From MGBC102946 sp022793145 (GTDB lineage Bacteria > Bacillota_I > Bacilli_A > RF39 > UBA660), in contig CANEDJ010000003.1 in assembly GCA_947426265.1 (NCBI GenBank), positions 1 through 57,845 of the forward strand: a stretch of 57,845 nucleotides of DNA, read 5' to 3'. The translations under genes and the position numbers were made by a program. Below, one piece after another: positions 16,658 through 25,646 of this stretch. The notes under the pieces were generated by a model, which made no database searches, was not told where the DNA came from, and was given only the letters and a program-made list of their open reading frames with translations. Positions within the stretch are counted from its first letter, which is position 1, and each line of letters starts with the position of its first letter.

Positions 16658-16666
16658 TGATATAAT
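16658..16666 (+). promoter_or_regulatory. extended -10 promoter for ylbL
   Basis: TGATATAAT (TGn plus a perfect -10) 20 bp before the ATG. No convincing -35 is visible. Confidence 0.5.
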
Positions 16667-16685
16667 TTTAAAAGAGGTGAAGCAA

Positions 16686-17696
16686 ATGTTTACTAAAGTA
16701 TATGATAAAGTGAAGCAATTTTTGAGTAATGAGTGGAAATTTTTTCTTTTAATTGTTGTAATTAGTTTTATTACAATGTTTGAATTTCCATATTATATAG
16801 ATACTCCAGGTGGACTTCTTGATGTATCTGATCGTATTGAAATAAAAGATAGTTATAGTAGTAAAGGTAGCTTTAATTTAGCCTATGTTTCTGAATTGAA
16901 AGCAACAATTCCAACTTTATTTATTGCTTGGCTTCATCCAGATTGGGACATTTTAAAAGAAGAAGATGTTCTTTATGATAATGAAACGATGAAAGATTTG
17001 ATGTTAAGGGATCAATTACTATTACAAGAAGCAGTAGGAAATGCCACCATAGTAGGGTATCAGAAAGCAGGAAAAGAATTAACCATAAAAAATGAAAAAG
17101 TATACGTTGGATATGTTTTGGAAGAGGCTGAAACGACTTTAAAAGTAGGAGATCAAATTTTAGAAGTAAATGGAATAAAAGTAGAAAATAAAGAACAATT
17201 ATCCAAATTAACTCAAACATTTAAAAAAGGAGAAACAATTGAATTAAAAGTATTGTATGAAGAGAAAGAAAAAATTAGAACTGCTACTTTAAAAGAAGTA
17301 GATGGTCGAATATTGGTAGGTATTATTCTAACTCAAATTAGTGAAGTGGAAACAAACCCAGAAATTGAATTTCATTTTAAAAAAAGTGAATCGGGTCCAT
17401 CAGGAGGATTAATGACCGCACTTTCTATTTATAATATGCTTACAGAAGAAGATTTAACAAAAGGAAAGAGAATTGTTGGAACGGGAACAATTGAACTAGA
17501 TGGAACAGTAGGAAGTATTGGTGGAGTGAAATATAAATTAAAAGGTGCAGTCAATAAAAAAGCTGAAATATTTTTTGTTCCAGCAGGCGAAAATTATGAA
17601 GAAGCCATGAAGTTAAAAGAAAAAAATAATTATAAAATAGAAATTATTTCGATTTCTAATATTGATGATGCGATCAATTATTTAAAAAACTTATAA
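16686..17696 (+). CDS. ylbL: YlbL/SepM-like PDZ domain serine protease (Lon fold)
   Basis: A 336-residue membrane-anchored protease. One N-terminal helix is followed by FEFPYYIDTPGG, an extracellular PDZ domain (~residues 115-200, VLEEAETTLKVGDQILEVNG) and a Lon-type catalytic domain with the Ser in SESGPSGGLMTALSIY and the Lys in IGGVKYKLKGA. Relatives cut competence pheromone precursors (SepM) or DNA-damage checkpoint proteins (YlbL). AAGAGGTG spaced six bases from ATG 16686 sets the start; the GTG at 16677 lies inside that site. Confidence 0.88.
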   Translation: MFTKVYDKVKQFLSNEWKFFLLIVVISFITMFEFPYYIDTPGGLLDVSDRIEIKDSYSSKGSFNLAYVSELKATIPTLFIAWLHPDWDILKEEDVLYDNETMKDLMLRDQLLLQEAVGNATIVGYQKAGKELTIKNEKVYVGYVLEEAETTLKVGDQILEVNGIKVENKEQLSKLTQTFKKGETIELKVLYEEKEKIRTATLKEVDGRILVGIILTQISEVETNPEIEFHFKKSESGPSGGLMTALSIYNMLTEEDLTKGKRIVGTGTIELDGTVGSIGGVKYKLKGAVNKKAEIFFVPAGENYEEAMKLKEKNNYKIEIISISNIDDAINYLKNL

Positions 17697-17720
17697 AGAA
17701 CTGAAAAGTTCTCTTTTTTG
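17697..17720 (+). terminator. terminator of ylbL
   Basis: AGAACT / AGTTCT around GAAA, then CTTTTTTG, overlapping the region after the stop. Confidence 0.75.
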
Positions 17721-17728
17721 TATACTTG

Positions 17729-17737
17729 TGCTATAAT
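17729..17737 (+). promoter_or_regulatory. extended -10 promoter for the ABC exporter gene
   Basis: TGCTATAAT 25 bp before the start codon; the sequence upstream is the ylbL terminator and no -35 match is seen. Confidence 0.5.
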
Positions 17738-17761
17738 CGTAGTTAGTATAGGAGTGTTGTT

Positions 17762-20476
17762 ATGATAGAACTAAAAGGGGTTAGTAAAATATACAAAGCG
17801 AAAAAAGGAGTAAAAACAGTTGCACTTGATAATGTTTCTTTTACACTTCCAAATAAAGGGCTATTCTTTATTTTAGGAAAAAGTGGCTCAGGGAAATCGA
17901 CACTATTAAATATTTTAGGTGGATTAGACAAATATGATAGTGGCGATATGATAGTTGACACTAAAAGTACAAAAAAATTTTGGGGCAAAGATTATGATTA
18001 TTATCGAAATACTTATATTGGTTTTATCTTTCAAGAATTTAATTTATTAGAAGAATATAATGTTTATGATAATATTATGCTGAGTAGGAAACTTCAAAAA
18101 GAAAAAGTAAGTCAAACAGTTGTTGATGAGTTACTAAATAAAGTGGGAATTGATGGTTTAGGAAAAAGGCGGATGAACGAATTATCTGGAGGACAAAAAC
18201 AGAGGGTTGCAATTGCAAGAGCATTAATAAAAAATCCAGAAATTATATTAGCAGACGAACCAACAGGAAATTTAGATGCTGAAACTGGAAAACAAATTTT
18301 TACTTTGTTAAAATCAATCTCTAAAGAAAAGCTTGTGATTGTTGTGTCACATGATAGAGAATCAGCACTCGCTTACGCAGATGGTATTATAGAAATTGCA
18401 GATGGGAAAATCATTTCTAATAGTATTCAATTATCATTAGAGGAAAATAAAGCTTTTAGAGCTAAAAAGTCAAAACTTCCGTTTTTCTCTAGTATGAAAT
18501 TTGCATTTGCCAACCTAGGAAGTCATAAAGTGAAACTCTTTTTCACCATTTTATTGGTTTTTATGTCCGTTGTATTTTTTGGAACATCTAAAATCCTATC
18601 TAAATTTGATATTGAAAAAAGCCATGCGAAAACGATGGCTGAAAATAATAATGAATATGTTACTTTAAAAAAAGGAACTTATGATGACTATAATAAAAAA
18701 TGGTATAATGGCGCAGATTATGTTGAATTAAACGATGAGGATATTGCTTATATATCAAAATATTTAACAAGTACTTATGTGAATAAATATCTATTAAATG
18801 AGGATAATGAAGAAATAACATTTGATATTGATTACAAGGGAATGTTTAATAATGATAAAACTTCTTCATACTATTTGATGCAACCAAACTACTTGAAATT
18901 TATAGAAACTGATGAACAATTTATCAAGCAAAAAATAATTGGAGAATATCCAAAAGCATATGATGAAATTATGATTCACAGTTATTTTGCAGATTATATT
19001 ATGCAGTATGGAATTTTATTATATGAAGAAAATCCAAATCAATTTAAGAAGGAATATTATAAACCAACTAGTTATGAGGATTTTTTTGTAGGAGATAAAT
19101 ATTTGAAACTAGGAACAACAAAAGTAAAAGTAACAGGTATTATTTTAGATGATACAGAACCATTTCAATTTTTAAAAGAAATTCCTTATAAAGAACAAGT
19201 AGGAGTAAAAATCGAAGCCTTTTTAGGGGTTCCAACAAGCAATAATAAAATGTATGAATTTAATGCGAAAATATTAAGTAACGCAACGGATATTTATGTA
19301 GTACCAGGTTTTGTTAAAAACGTTGGTTTAAAGCCAAATACTGTTATTGATAGTAACCACTATGCTACTCAATTAAAACAAGAAGATAAGACTTATTATT
19401 TAGGAAGTCAAATGCGTCATTTAGAAAATAAAGTGAGTATATTGAATGGAGAAAAAATGACTACAATAGATTCATTGCAAAATAATGAGATTATTGTTCC
19501 AGAAAGTTATTTAGATCGAATTTCCAAAAACGAATACACAAAATTAAAGGAACAATACATTAAAGATTATAATGAGAATGTTAGAAAATTAGAAATTGAA
19601 AATAAAACTATTCGTGAGGAAAATAAAAAAGCGCAAGAAGAATATGATCTAAAATTGGAAAACGGCGAGGAAGTAGAAGAACCAATATTCAAAGAAGAAA
19701 AAGAAATTATATATAAAGATGATGATGAATTAAAGCAAGAATTTTTGAAAAACTATTTAAAAGAAAACTCTATATTAGATATTCCTGTATCTTTAATATT
19801 GTCAGCTCACCAAGGCACAAATAAACTAGGAAAATTTGAAAATTTAAAAATTATAGGGATAGAATTAGATGGAGATAATATCTATATACCTAATACAATG
19901 GCACAAGATTTCATGAGAAAAAACTATTATGTTTGTAACTTATTGATTCGAGAAAAAGATAGGAAAAAAATTGAAGAACTATTTATAAATTTTCCATATG
20001 ATGATGCGAAATATTTAAGTATTACAACTTATTCTGAAAATATTTCAACAATTAGTTTGGCATTGGGAAACCTTGCTTTTATTGCAAAATATGCAAGTTA
20101 TATATTTGGTTTTTTTGCCTTTATTCTACTTACCAATTTTATTGTAAATTCAATTTATTATAATAAAAAAACAATTGGAATATTAAGAGGATTAGGTGCT
20201 AGAAAAAAAGATGTTTTCAAGATTTTCTTAAACGAAGGTCTTATTATCGGAGTTTTTTCATTAATTTTATCAATTACAACTTTATATATTGCCATATACA
20301 TAACAAATAATTATATATCAAGCCATTTATTTTTCCATATCGATTTTATTATATTTATGCCAGAAAATTTATGTATTATTATTGGTAGTGTACTTGCTAT
20401 TATCTTTGTATCTTCACTATTTACAGTTAGAAGAATAGCGAAAATGAATCCAGTAGATGCTATATTAAATAAATAG
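17762..20476 (+). CDS. ABC transporter, fused ATPase and FtsX-like permease (MacB type)
   Basis: A 904-residue single-chain half transporter. Residues 1-220 are a LolD/MacB-class ATPase with Walker A LGKSGSGKST, Q-loop FQEFNLLEE, signature LSGGQKQR, Walker B IILADEPTGNLDAETG and H-loop VSHDRES. A linker leads to a first helix (~residue 260), a large extracytoplasmic domain of ~500 residues, and three C-terminal helices with the FtsX motif (IGILRGLGARKKDVFKIFL). Such proteins export or sense peptides, antibiotics or lipoproteins; the substrate is unknown. The extracytoplasmic part contains a charged coiled coil around residues 600-660. No adjacent two-component system or second subunit is present. 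Confidence 0.88.
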   Translation: MIELKGVSKIYKAKKGVKTVALDNVSFTLPNKGLFFILGKSGSGKSTLLNILGGLDKYDSGDMIVDTKSTKKFWGKDYDYYRNTYIGFIFQEFNLLEEYNVYDNIMLSRKLQKEKVSQTVVDELLNKVGIDGLGKRRMNELSGGQKQRVAIARALIKNPEIILADEPTGNLDAETGKQIFTLLKSISKEKLVIVVSHDRESALAYADGIIEIADGKIISNSIQLSLEENKAFRAKKSKLPFFSSMKFAFANLGSHKVKLFFTILLVFMSVVFFGTSKILSKFDIEKSHAKTMAENNNEYVTLKKGTYDDYNKKWYNGADYVELNDEDIAYISKYLTSTYVNKYLLNEDNEEITFDIDYKGMFNNDKTSSYYLMQPNYLKFIETDEQFIKQKIIGEYPKAYDEIMIHSYFADYIMQYGILLYEENPNQFKKEYYKPTSYEDFFVGDKYLKLGTTKVKVTGIILDDTEPFQFLKEIPYKEQVGVKIEAFLGVPTSNNKMYEFNAKILSNATDIYVVPGFVKNVGLKPNTVIDSNHYATQLKQEDKTYYLGSQMRHLENKVSILNGEKMTTIDSLQNNEIIVPESYLDRISKNEYTKLKEQYIKDYNENVRKLEIENKTIREENKKAQEEYDLKLENGEEVEEPIFKEEKEIIYKDDDELKQEFLKNYLKENSILDIPVSLILSAHQGTNKLGKFENLKIIGIELDGDNIYIPNTMAQDFMRKNYYVCNLLIREKDRKKIEELFINFPYDDAKYLSITTYSENISTISLALGNLAFIAKYASYIFGFFAFILLTNFIVNSIYYNKKTIGILRGLGARKKDVFKIFLNEGLIIGVFSLILSITTLYIAIYITNNYISSHLFFHIDFIIFMPENLCIIIGSVLAIIFVSSLFTVRRIAKMNPVDAILNK

Positions 20477-20483
20477 GTATTTA

Positions 20484-20525
20484 AAAACAAATCATATCAA
20501 TTTTTTTGAGGGTTTGTTTTTTTTG
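20484..20525 (+). terminator. terminator of the ABC exporter gene
   Basis: AAAACAAA / TTTGTTTT stem with an interrupted inner stem and a T-run, 8 bp after the stop. Confidence 0.6.
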
Positions 20526-20532
20526 TTATAAT
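20524..20532 (+). promoter_or_regulatory. extended -10 promoter for the 20560 gene
   Basis: TGTTATAAT, 27 bp before the ATG. TTGAGG at 20506 would give a short 15-bp spacer. Confidence 0.45.
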
Positions 20533-20559
20533 ACATTTATTAAGAAAGGGGTAATCTAA

Positions 20560-20805
20560 ATGACTTTTTTAGAACTTAATGATGAAAATATTAAAGCAAT
20601 TGCAGATAAAGTGATTAATCATACTTATTATGGAGATGAAAAACGTATTATTCATGATGTCTTTCACCAGTTTAAATGCAATAATAATTTAAATGAAATT
20701 GCTATAAAAATAGCAATCGTTGATTTAACAAGTTCTACTCATTTATCACAAAGACTGTTATTCAATTTATGCTGGAATTATAAAGAGAATGTTACCTCAT
20801 TATAG
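20560..20805 (+). CDS. hypothetical small protein, overlaps next gene
   Basis: An 81-residue soluble protein of unknown family, with no signal or membrane segment. It is helical by composition, with an IAIVDLTSSTHLSQRLL segment. AAAGGGG lies nine bases before the ATG. The last 17 bases overlap the start of the next gene in another frame. The two may be one ~145-residue protein split by a frameshift, because the second ORF has only a poor ribosome site. No function can be assigned. Confidence 0.5.
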   Translation: MTFLELNDENIKAIADKVINHTYYGDEKRIIHDVFHQFKCNNNLNEIAIKIAIVDLTSSTHLSQRLLFNLCWNYKENVTSL

Positions 20806-20998
20806 TAAAAAAGTAACTGCATATCAAATTGAAACGTGGAGAAAAAATTTCAACTATGAAGCTTTTAATGATTGCATTACAAATTTATTAGAAGAAAAAA
20901 ATGTTCATGTCAAATATCGACGTAGAATGCTTGATTATTTTATGTGGTATCCAAATAGAAAAAATCAAAATTTGAGTGAACATAATGTAGCTTTATAA
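20789..20998 (+). CDS. hypothetical small basic protein (possible C-terminal half of the previous gene)
   Basis: 69 residues, basic and aromatic-rich, with TAYQIETWRKNFNYEAF, then a KYRRRMLDYFMWYP segment. It has no recognisable domain. The ATG lies inside the preceding gene and is preceded only by AAAGAG at very short spacing, so either it is translationally coupled or the pair is a frame-disrupted single gene. No slippery heptamer is visible at the junction, so I do not propose programmed frameshifting. Confidence 0.45.
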   Translation: MLPHYSKKVTAYQIETWRKNFNYEAFNDCITNLLEEKNVHVKYRRRMLDYFMWYPNRKNQNLSEHNVAL

Positions 20999-21025
20999 AG
21001 AGGAGTATTAATTTTTTTGCAACTA

Positions 21026-21034
21026 TGTTATACT
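21026..21034 (+). promoter_or_regulatory. extended -10 promoter for the 21057 lipoprotein gene
   Basis: TGTTATACT ending ten bases before a GAGGAGTG ribosome site. Confidence 0.45.
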
Positions 21035-21056
21035 AATGGCGTTGAGGAGTGAATGT

Positions 21057-21566
21057 ATGGGAAGAAAATTATTGATAACAACTATTATTTTGACATTTTG
21101 TTTTTCTTGGGTAGGGTGTCAAAAAAAGGATATTCCAAGTGAATTTGGAAAGGACAATCAAGAAGAAAAAGTAAACTATAGAATTATAGAACCAGCTGAA
21201 CTAAATGAAATAGATGGAGTTTTAATGAGAATAAAAAAAGACACCTTAACTAGAATAAGTGCAACAATTGTTATTTATGATTATACCAATGATGATAATA
21301 TTTATGGTCAAGCTTACCGAATTGATAAAAAAGAAAACGGGAAATGGACATCTTTAAAAACATTAGATGGAAAAAATTGGACAGAAGTAAACTGGATTTT
21401 AATAGGGTATCATGTTGATGAACATGATCGATTAGAACTAAATATTGGTTGGAAAGATATGTATGGCACATTACCAAATGGAGAATATCGAATTGTAAAA
21501 GACACTTCAAAGCAAGGTGAAATGAAACATTACGAATTTTCTGTACAATTTATTATTGAATCATAG
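21057..21566 (+). CDS. hypothetical lipoprotein
   Basis: A 169-residue protein with a type II signal peptide: MGRKLLITTIILTFCFSW then VGC, with the modified cysteine at residue 19 (the -3 residue Trp is unusual for a lipobox). The mature part is acidic then beta-rich (RIDKKENGKW, WILIGYHVDEHDRLELNIGW, LPNGEYRIVKD). This resembles the immunoglobulin-like surface domain often found beside BlaR-type peptidases, but I cannot name the family. GAGGAGTG five bases upstream sets the start at 21057 rather than 21036. Its own promoter and terminator make it monocistronic. Confidence 0.7.
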   Translation: MGRKLLITTIILTFCFSWVGCQKKDIPSEFGKDNQEEKVNYRIIEPAELNEIDGVLMRIKKDTLTRISATIVIYDYTNDDNIYGQAYRIDKKENGKWTSLKTLDGKNWTEVNWILIGYHVDEHDRLELNIGWKDMYGTLPNGEYRIVKDTSKQGEMKHYEFSVQFIIES

Positions 21567-21591
21567 AAAGCAAGAAATTCTTGCTTTTTTG
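21567..21591 (+). terminator. terminator of the lipoprotein gene
   Basis: AAAGCAAG / CTTGCTTT stem followed by TTTT, just after the stop codon. Confidence 0.8.
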
Positions 21592-21655
21592 TAAGCTTAA
21601 TTTGATAGAATAAAAAGAGAAATTATTGTATCCTGAAAAAGGAAAGGAGGACATT

Positions 21656-22375
21656 ATGAACCTAGGTGAGAAAATAGTCAAAATTAGAAAAGACAATGAG
21701 ATGTCTCAAGATGATTTAGCTGAAATTTTAAACGTTGCAAGACAAACTGTTTCAAATTGGGAAAACTCTAAAAATTATCCTGATATTGAAACATTGATTG
21801 AACTTAGTGATAAATTTCATATTTCTTTAGATGTCTTATTAAAAGGAGATAAAGAAATGGTTTATAAAATGGATAAGAAAATGAAGAATGCAAAAATTTT
21901 TAAAACTGTTACACTTGTTTTACTTTTAATATTACTTTTTGTAAGTGTTATTTTTGGGTTAAATTATCGAATGAAAAAAGAAAAAGAGAGGAAAGTAGAA
22001 CAAAAATATAATACGCTTATGAAGAATATTGATAAATTAGGCTTTGAAAAGGATGGAATTGGCTTTGCGTTTATCAAAGAAGATGGAATTATTTATAGAG
22101 TTTTTATAAAAAAACCATTATCAGAAAATAATGAAATAAGCGCAAATACAATAACTTTTAGTGATGAAGAAGCAATTTCTGTTGACTATGATGGAAAAAT
22201 AGCAAAAGTGACATATTTAAATGAGAATAAGACAACTGTTTATTGCGATCAATTTGGTAATTTATTTAACGAAGCTCAAAATAAAAATTCTATAGAGATT
22301 TATGATAAATATCAAGATAGAACGATTTCTATTGTCACTAGGATGGTAGAACTATTTGATAACATTTACAGATAG
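21656..22375 (+). CDS. XRE-family regulator with a membrane anchor
   Basis: A 239-residue protein. Residues 1-65 are a Cro/CI-type helix-turn-helix (LGEKIVKIRKDNEMSQDDLAEILNVARQTVSNWE), residues ~88-108 a single membrane helix (VTLVLLLILLFVSVIFGL), and the rest a probable extracytoplasmic domain. It is a one-component transmembrane regulator: an outside signal would change DNA binding at the inner face. AAAGGAGG before ATG 21656 sets the start; the frame opens earlier without a ribosome site. Target genes are not evident; the lipoprotein upstream and the ABC exporter are candidates by proximity only. Confidence 0.82.
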   Translation: MNLGEKIVKIRKDNEMSQDDLAEILNVARQTVSNWENSKNYPDIETLIELSDKFHISLDVLLKGDKEMVYKMDKKMKNAKIFKTVTLVLLLILLFVSVIFGLNYRMKKEKERKVEQKYNTLMKNIDKLGFEKDGIGFAFIKEDGIIYRVFIKKPLSENNEISANTITFSDEEAISVDYDGKIAKVTYLNENKTTVYCDQFGNLFNEAQNKNSIEIYDKYQDRTISIVTRMVELFDNIYR

Positions 22376-22398
22376 CATTCAACAAAATAAAATTCATG

Positions 22399-22436
22399 AA
22401 ATAAAAGAGAAAAAATAGACTTCTCTTTTATTTTTG
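22399..22436 (+). terminator. terminator of the XRE regulator gene
   Basis: A 12-bp perfect stem, AATAAAAGAGAA / TTCTCTTTTATT, followed by TTTG. Confidence 0.85.
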
Positions 22437-22461
22437 TGTTAAAATAAGAACAGGTGAGACC

Positions 22462-25017
22462 ATGAAATGTAGTGAAGTAGATTTAACAAAAGTAACGCCA
22501 GCAATGAGGCAGTATTTAGAAATAAAAGAAGCAAATCCAGATGTTGTTTTGTTTTTTAGACTAGGAGACTTTTATGAAATGTTTTTTGAAGATGCAATTA
22601 CAGTATCTCGGGAGTTAGAATTAACTTTAACAAGTAAAAATGCAGGTTTGGGAGAAAAAGTTCCAATGAGTGGAGTTCCCCATCATGCTGCTAATGTCTA
22701 TATTGATAAACTGATTGAAAAAGGGTATAAAGTTGGAATCTGTGAACAATTAGAAGATCCCAAATCAGTAAAAGGAATTGTTAAAAGAGGTTTAATTCAA
22801 ATTGTTTCTAGAGGAACTATTTTTAATAATGAATCACTAGTAGAAAATGATTTTAATTATATTGGAAGTATTTTGGATTTTGGTCATGCATATGCTATTG
22901 CGTATGCAGATATCTCAACAGGAGCAATCTATGCAGAATTAGTGGAACATAATGCAAGTAAACTCGTGAGTGAAGTTGTTAATATCGGATTAAAAGAAGC
23001 GATTATTAGTGATAAAGTAGATAAGGCTATTGTGTCTATGCTTAAGAACCAATTTAAAATTTCTGTTTCTATTTCTGATGCAATTGATGAATTAGAAGAA
23101 TATGGATATATCTATGAAGATATTGAAGATATGCGTTATATTGAGGCAGTAAAACATTTACTTACTTATGTAACAAATACGCAAAAAAGAAGTTTGTCTC
23201 ACTTACAAAAAGTAGTTATTGAAGAACAAAAAAATCATTTAAAAATGGACATTCATACCAAAAGGAATTTGGAATTAACTGAAACTTTACGTTTAAAACA
23301 AAGAAACTTTTCTTTGATTTGGCTACTTGATAAAACCAAAACGGCAATGGGAGCTAGAATGTTAAAATCTTTTATTGAAAATCCTTTGGTAGATAAAGAT
23401 GAGATTAATCGAAGATATGATGTAGTAGAAATTTTATTAAAAGAATTTATTTTAAAAGAAGATCTGTGTGCTGCTCTTTTTGAAGTTTATGACTTAGAAC
23501 GTTTGAGTGGGCGTGTGGCGTTTGGAAATGCGAATGCTAGAGACTTGTTACAATTAAAAACTTCATTAAAAGTATTACCAGCAATTCATGATATATTAGA
23601 AAAAATTGGCTTTCATGAAAATATAGAAACATTAGATGACTTATATCAATTATTAGAAAACAGCATTTATGAAAATCCACCTTTATCTATTAAAGAAGGA
23701 TACTTAATTAAAGAAGGATATAGTTCCGAACTTGATGAACTAAAAAATCTAAGAAAAGGTGGCAAAGATTTTGTAGCTAGATTTGAAGCTGAAGAAAAAG
23801 AAAAAACTGGTATCAAGAATTTAAAAGTTGGATATAATAAAATATTTGGTTATTATATTGAAGTTTCTAAAGGAAATGTATCTATGGTAAAACCAGAGTA
23901 TGGATATGAAAGAAAACAGACACTAACAAATTGTGAACGTTACATTAGTCCTGTATTAAAAGAAAAAGAAGCATTAATTTTAAATGCAGAAGAAAAAATT
24001 ATAGAATTAGAATATACACTTTTCTCTGAGATCAGAGAGAAAATTAAAAGTTATATTCCTAGATTGCAGAAAATTTCTAAAACCATTAGTGAAATAGATG
24101 TATTGCAGTCTTTTACAACTGTTACAGAAGAAAATAATTATGTTAGACCAATTTTAACAGATGAAAAAGTGCTTGAAATCATTGATGATAGACATCCAGT
24201 TGTAGAAAAAGTAATTGATGGTGAATATGTTCCAAATGACATTTTGATGGACAAAGATACTGACATTTTACTAATTACTGGACCAAATATGGCTGGAAAA
24301 TCTACATATATGCGTCAGCTGGCAATTACAGTTATTATGGCTCAAATAGGATGCTTCGTTCCAGCGAACAAAGCAGTTCTTCCAATTTTTGATCATATTT
24401 TTACTAGAATTGGTGCTAGTGATGATTTAGTAAGTGGAGAATCCACTTTTATGGTAGAAATGATGGAAGCCAATCATGCTATTAGTAATGCAACTGAAAA
24501 TAGTTTGATTTTATTTGATGAGCTTGGAAGAGGAACGGCAACTTTTGATGGAATGAGTTTGGCGCAAGCTATTATTGAATATATTCATGATAACATTCAC
24601 GCAAAAACTTTATTTTCAACTCATTATCATGAATTGACAGATTTGGAAAAGAATTTAAAACATTTAAAAAACATTCATGTTAGTGCTCATGAAGAAGACG
24701 GAAATATTACATTTTTACATAAAATTAAATCAGGTAGTGTTGACAAAAGTTATGGAATTCATGTTGCAAAACTTGCAAATCTTCCTGATAGTCTTATTAA
24801 AAGAGCCAATCAAATTTTGGATGTTTATGAAAATACAGAAAAGAAAAGGGATATTAAAATCCAGGAATCACTACCAATAGATGAATTAGTAATTCCACAA
24901 AAATCTAAAATAGAAGAAGAATTAGAACAAATTAATCCAATGGAGGTTACCCCATTGGAGGCACTAAATATTTTGTATCGTTTAAAAAATGAAGTAAAGG
25001 GTAAAATAAATTCGTAG
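22462..25017 (+). CDS. mutS: DNA mismatch repair protein MutS
   Basis: An 851-residue MutS1 that recognises base mismatches. The mismatch-contacting motif is FFRLGDFYEMFFEDA (residues ~26-40), followed by connector, lever and clamp domains, then the ATPase with Walker A GPNMAGKST (~607-615), Walker B LFDELGRGTA and the H-motif STHYHEL. The length matches the family. AGGTGAG precedes the ATG. mutL, which usually follows, is not in this window; a small membrane-protein gene follows 17 bp later instead. Confidence 0.97.
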   Translation: MKCSEVDLTKVTPAMRQYLEIKEANPDVVLFFRLGDFYEMFFEDAITVSRELELTLTSKNAGLGEKVPMSGVPHHAANVYIDKLIEKGYKVGICEQLEDPKSVKGIVKRGLIQIVSRGTIFNNESLVENDFNYIGSILDFGHAYAIAYADISTGAIYAELVEHNASKLVSEVVNIGLKEAIISDKVDKAIVSMLKNQFKISVSISDAIDELEEYGYIYEDIEDMRYIEAVKHLLTYVTNTQKRSLSHLQKVVIEEQKNHLKMDIHTKRNLELTETLRLKQRNFSLIWLLDKTKTAMGARMLKSFIENPLVDKDEINRRYDVVEILLKEFILKEDLCAALFEVYDLERLSGRVAFGNANARDLLQLKTSLKVLPAIHDILEKIGFHENIETLDDLYQLLENSIYENPPLSIKEGYLIKEGYSSELDELKNLRKGGKDFVARFEAEEKEKTGIKNLKVGYNKIFGYYIEVSKGNVSMVKPEYGYERKQTLTNCERYISPVLKEKEALILNAEEKIIELEYTLFSEIREKIKSYIPRLQKISKTISEIDVLQSFTTVTEENNYVRPILTDEKVLEIIDDRHPVVEKVIDGEYVPNDILMDKDTDILLITGPNMAGKSTYMRQLAITVIMAQIGCFVPANKAVLPIFDHIFTRIGASDDLVSGESTFMVEMMEANHAISNATENSLILFDELGRGTATFDGMSLAQAIIEYIHDNIHAKTLFSTHYHELTDLEKNLKHLKNIHVSAHEEDGNITFLHKIKSGSVDKSYGIHVAKLANLPDSLIKRANQILDVYENTEKKRDIKIQESLPIDELVIPQKSKIEEELEQINPMEVTPLEALNILYRLKNEVKGKINS

Positions 25018-25034
25018 AATAATGGAGGGGAAAT

Positions 25035-25541
25035 ATGAAATTATTAGAAAAAGAAAATTGGTGGATATGGCTTATTTTAGCTTTTTTATCAGGAGGAACA
25101 AGCGTTCTTGTATTAGGGGCTTTATTAGATATATATGATAAAGAGGCGTGGTATTATAGGTGGACTAGAAAATTACCAAAACCATTATTGATCATAGGAA
25201 TTTTCTTATTTGGAGTAACAGCACTTATCTCCGTTTTTGCACTTCCATATTTATCATCTTTTGATATTAGTAAGTTTAATCTTGGAGTTGCAATTGGGAT
25301 TTCTGTTATTTCTATTATTTACATGATAATAGAAATCGTGTTAGTTGTTTTTCAAATTCAAATTGTGTGTGAAGTAAATGCAAGACTAGGTACTCCAGGA
25401 AGTGAAATTTATTTATCACCATATATTTGGATTTTAGGGCTGATTATTCCAATAATTGGTTGGATTATGATATTAGTGATGACTTTTTATCTACAAATAT
25501 GGTATTTGGTAATGTTATATCGAGGTATTGATATTAAATGA
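25035..25541 (+). CDS. hypothetical membrane protein, four helices
   Basis: A 168-residue protein with four predicted membrane helices (about residues 11-30, 48-70, 80-105 and 128-155) and a KEAWYYRWTRKLPKP loop between the first two. No known family recognised. GGAGGGG precedes the ATG and it lies 17 bp after mutS, so it is probably co-transcribed, but a mismatch-repair role is not implied. A weak terminator-like hairpin (AACT / AGTT) and a perfect promoter separate it from the following genes. Confidence 0.65.
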   Translation: MKLLEKENWWIWLILAFLSGGTSVLVLGALLDIYDKEAWYYRWTRKLPKPLLIIGIFLFGVTALISVFALPYLSSFDISKFNLGVAIGISVISIIYMIIEIVLVVFQIQIVCEVNARLGTPGSEIYLSPYIWILGLIIPIIGWIMILVMTFYLQIWYLVMLYRGIDIK

Positions 25542-25581
25542 AAAGAGGAACTGTAAAGTTGCTTTTTTCTTTTGATTTTTT

Positions 25582-25610
25582 TTGACAAAGAAAACTATCT
25601 ATAGTATAAT
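25582..25610 (+). promoter_or_regulatory. consensus sigma-A promoter
   Basis: TTGACA, 17-bp spacer, TATAAT: both boxes perfect. It drives the unknown gene at 25647, which should therefore be strongly and constitutively transcribed in growing cells. Confidence 0.85.
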
Positions 25611-25646
25611 GAATAAAGTTAGAATAAAAGGTATGGAGGGGTAAGT

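Noticed and set aside
20770..20810. Programmed ribosomal frameshift joining the two small ORFs
   Set aside because: No slippery heptamer followed by a structured element is visible at the overlap.
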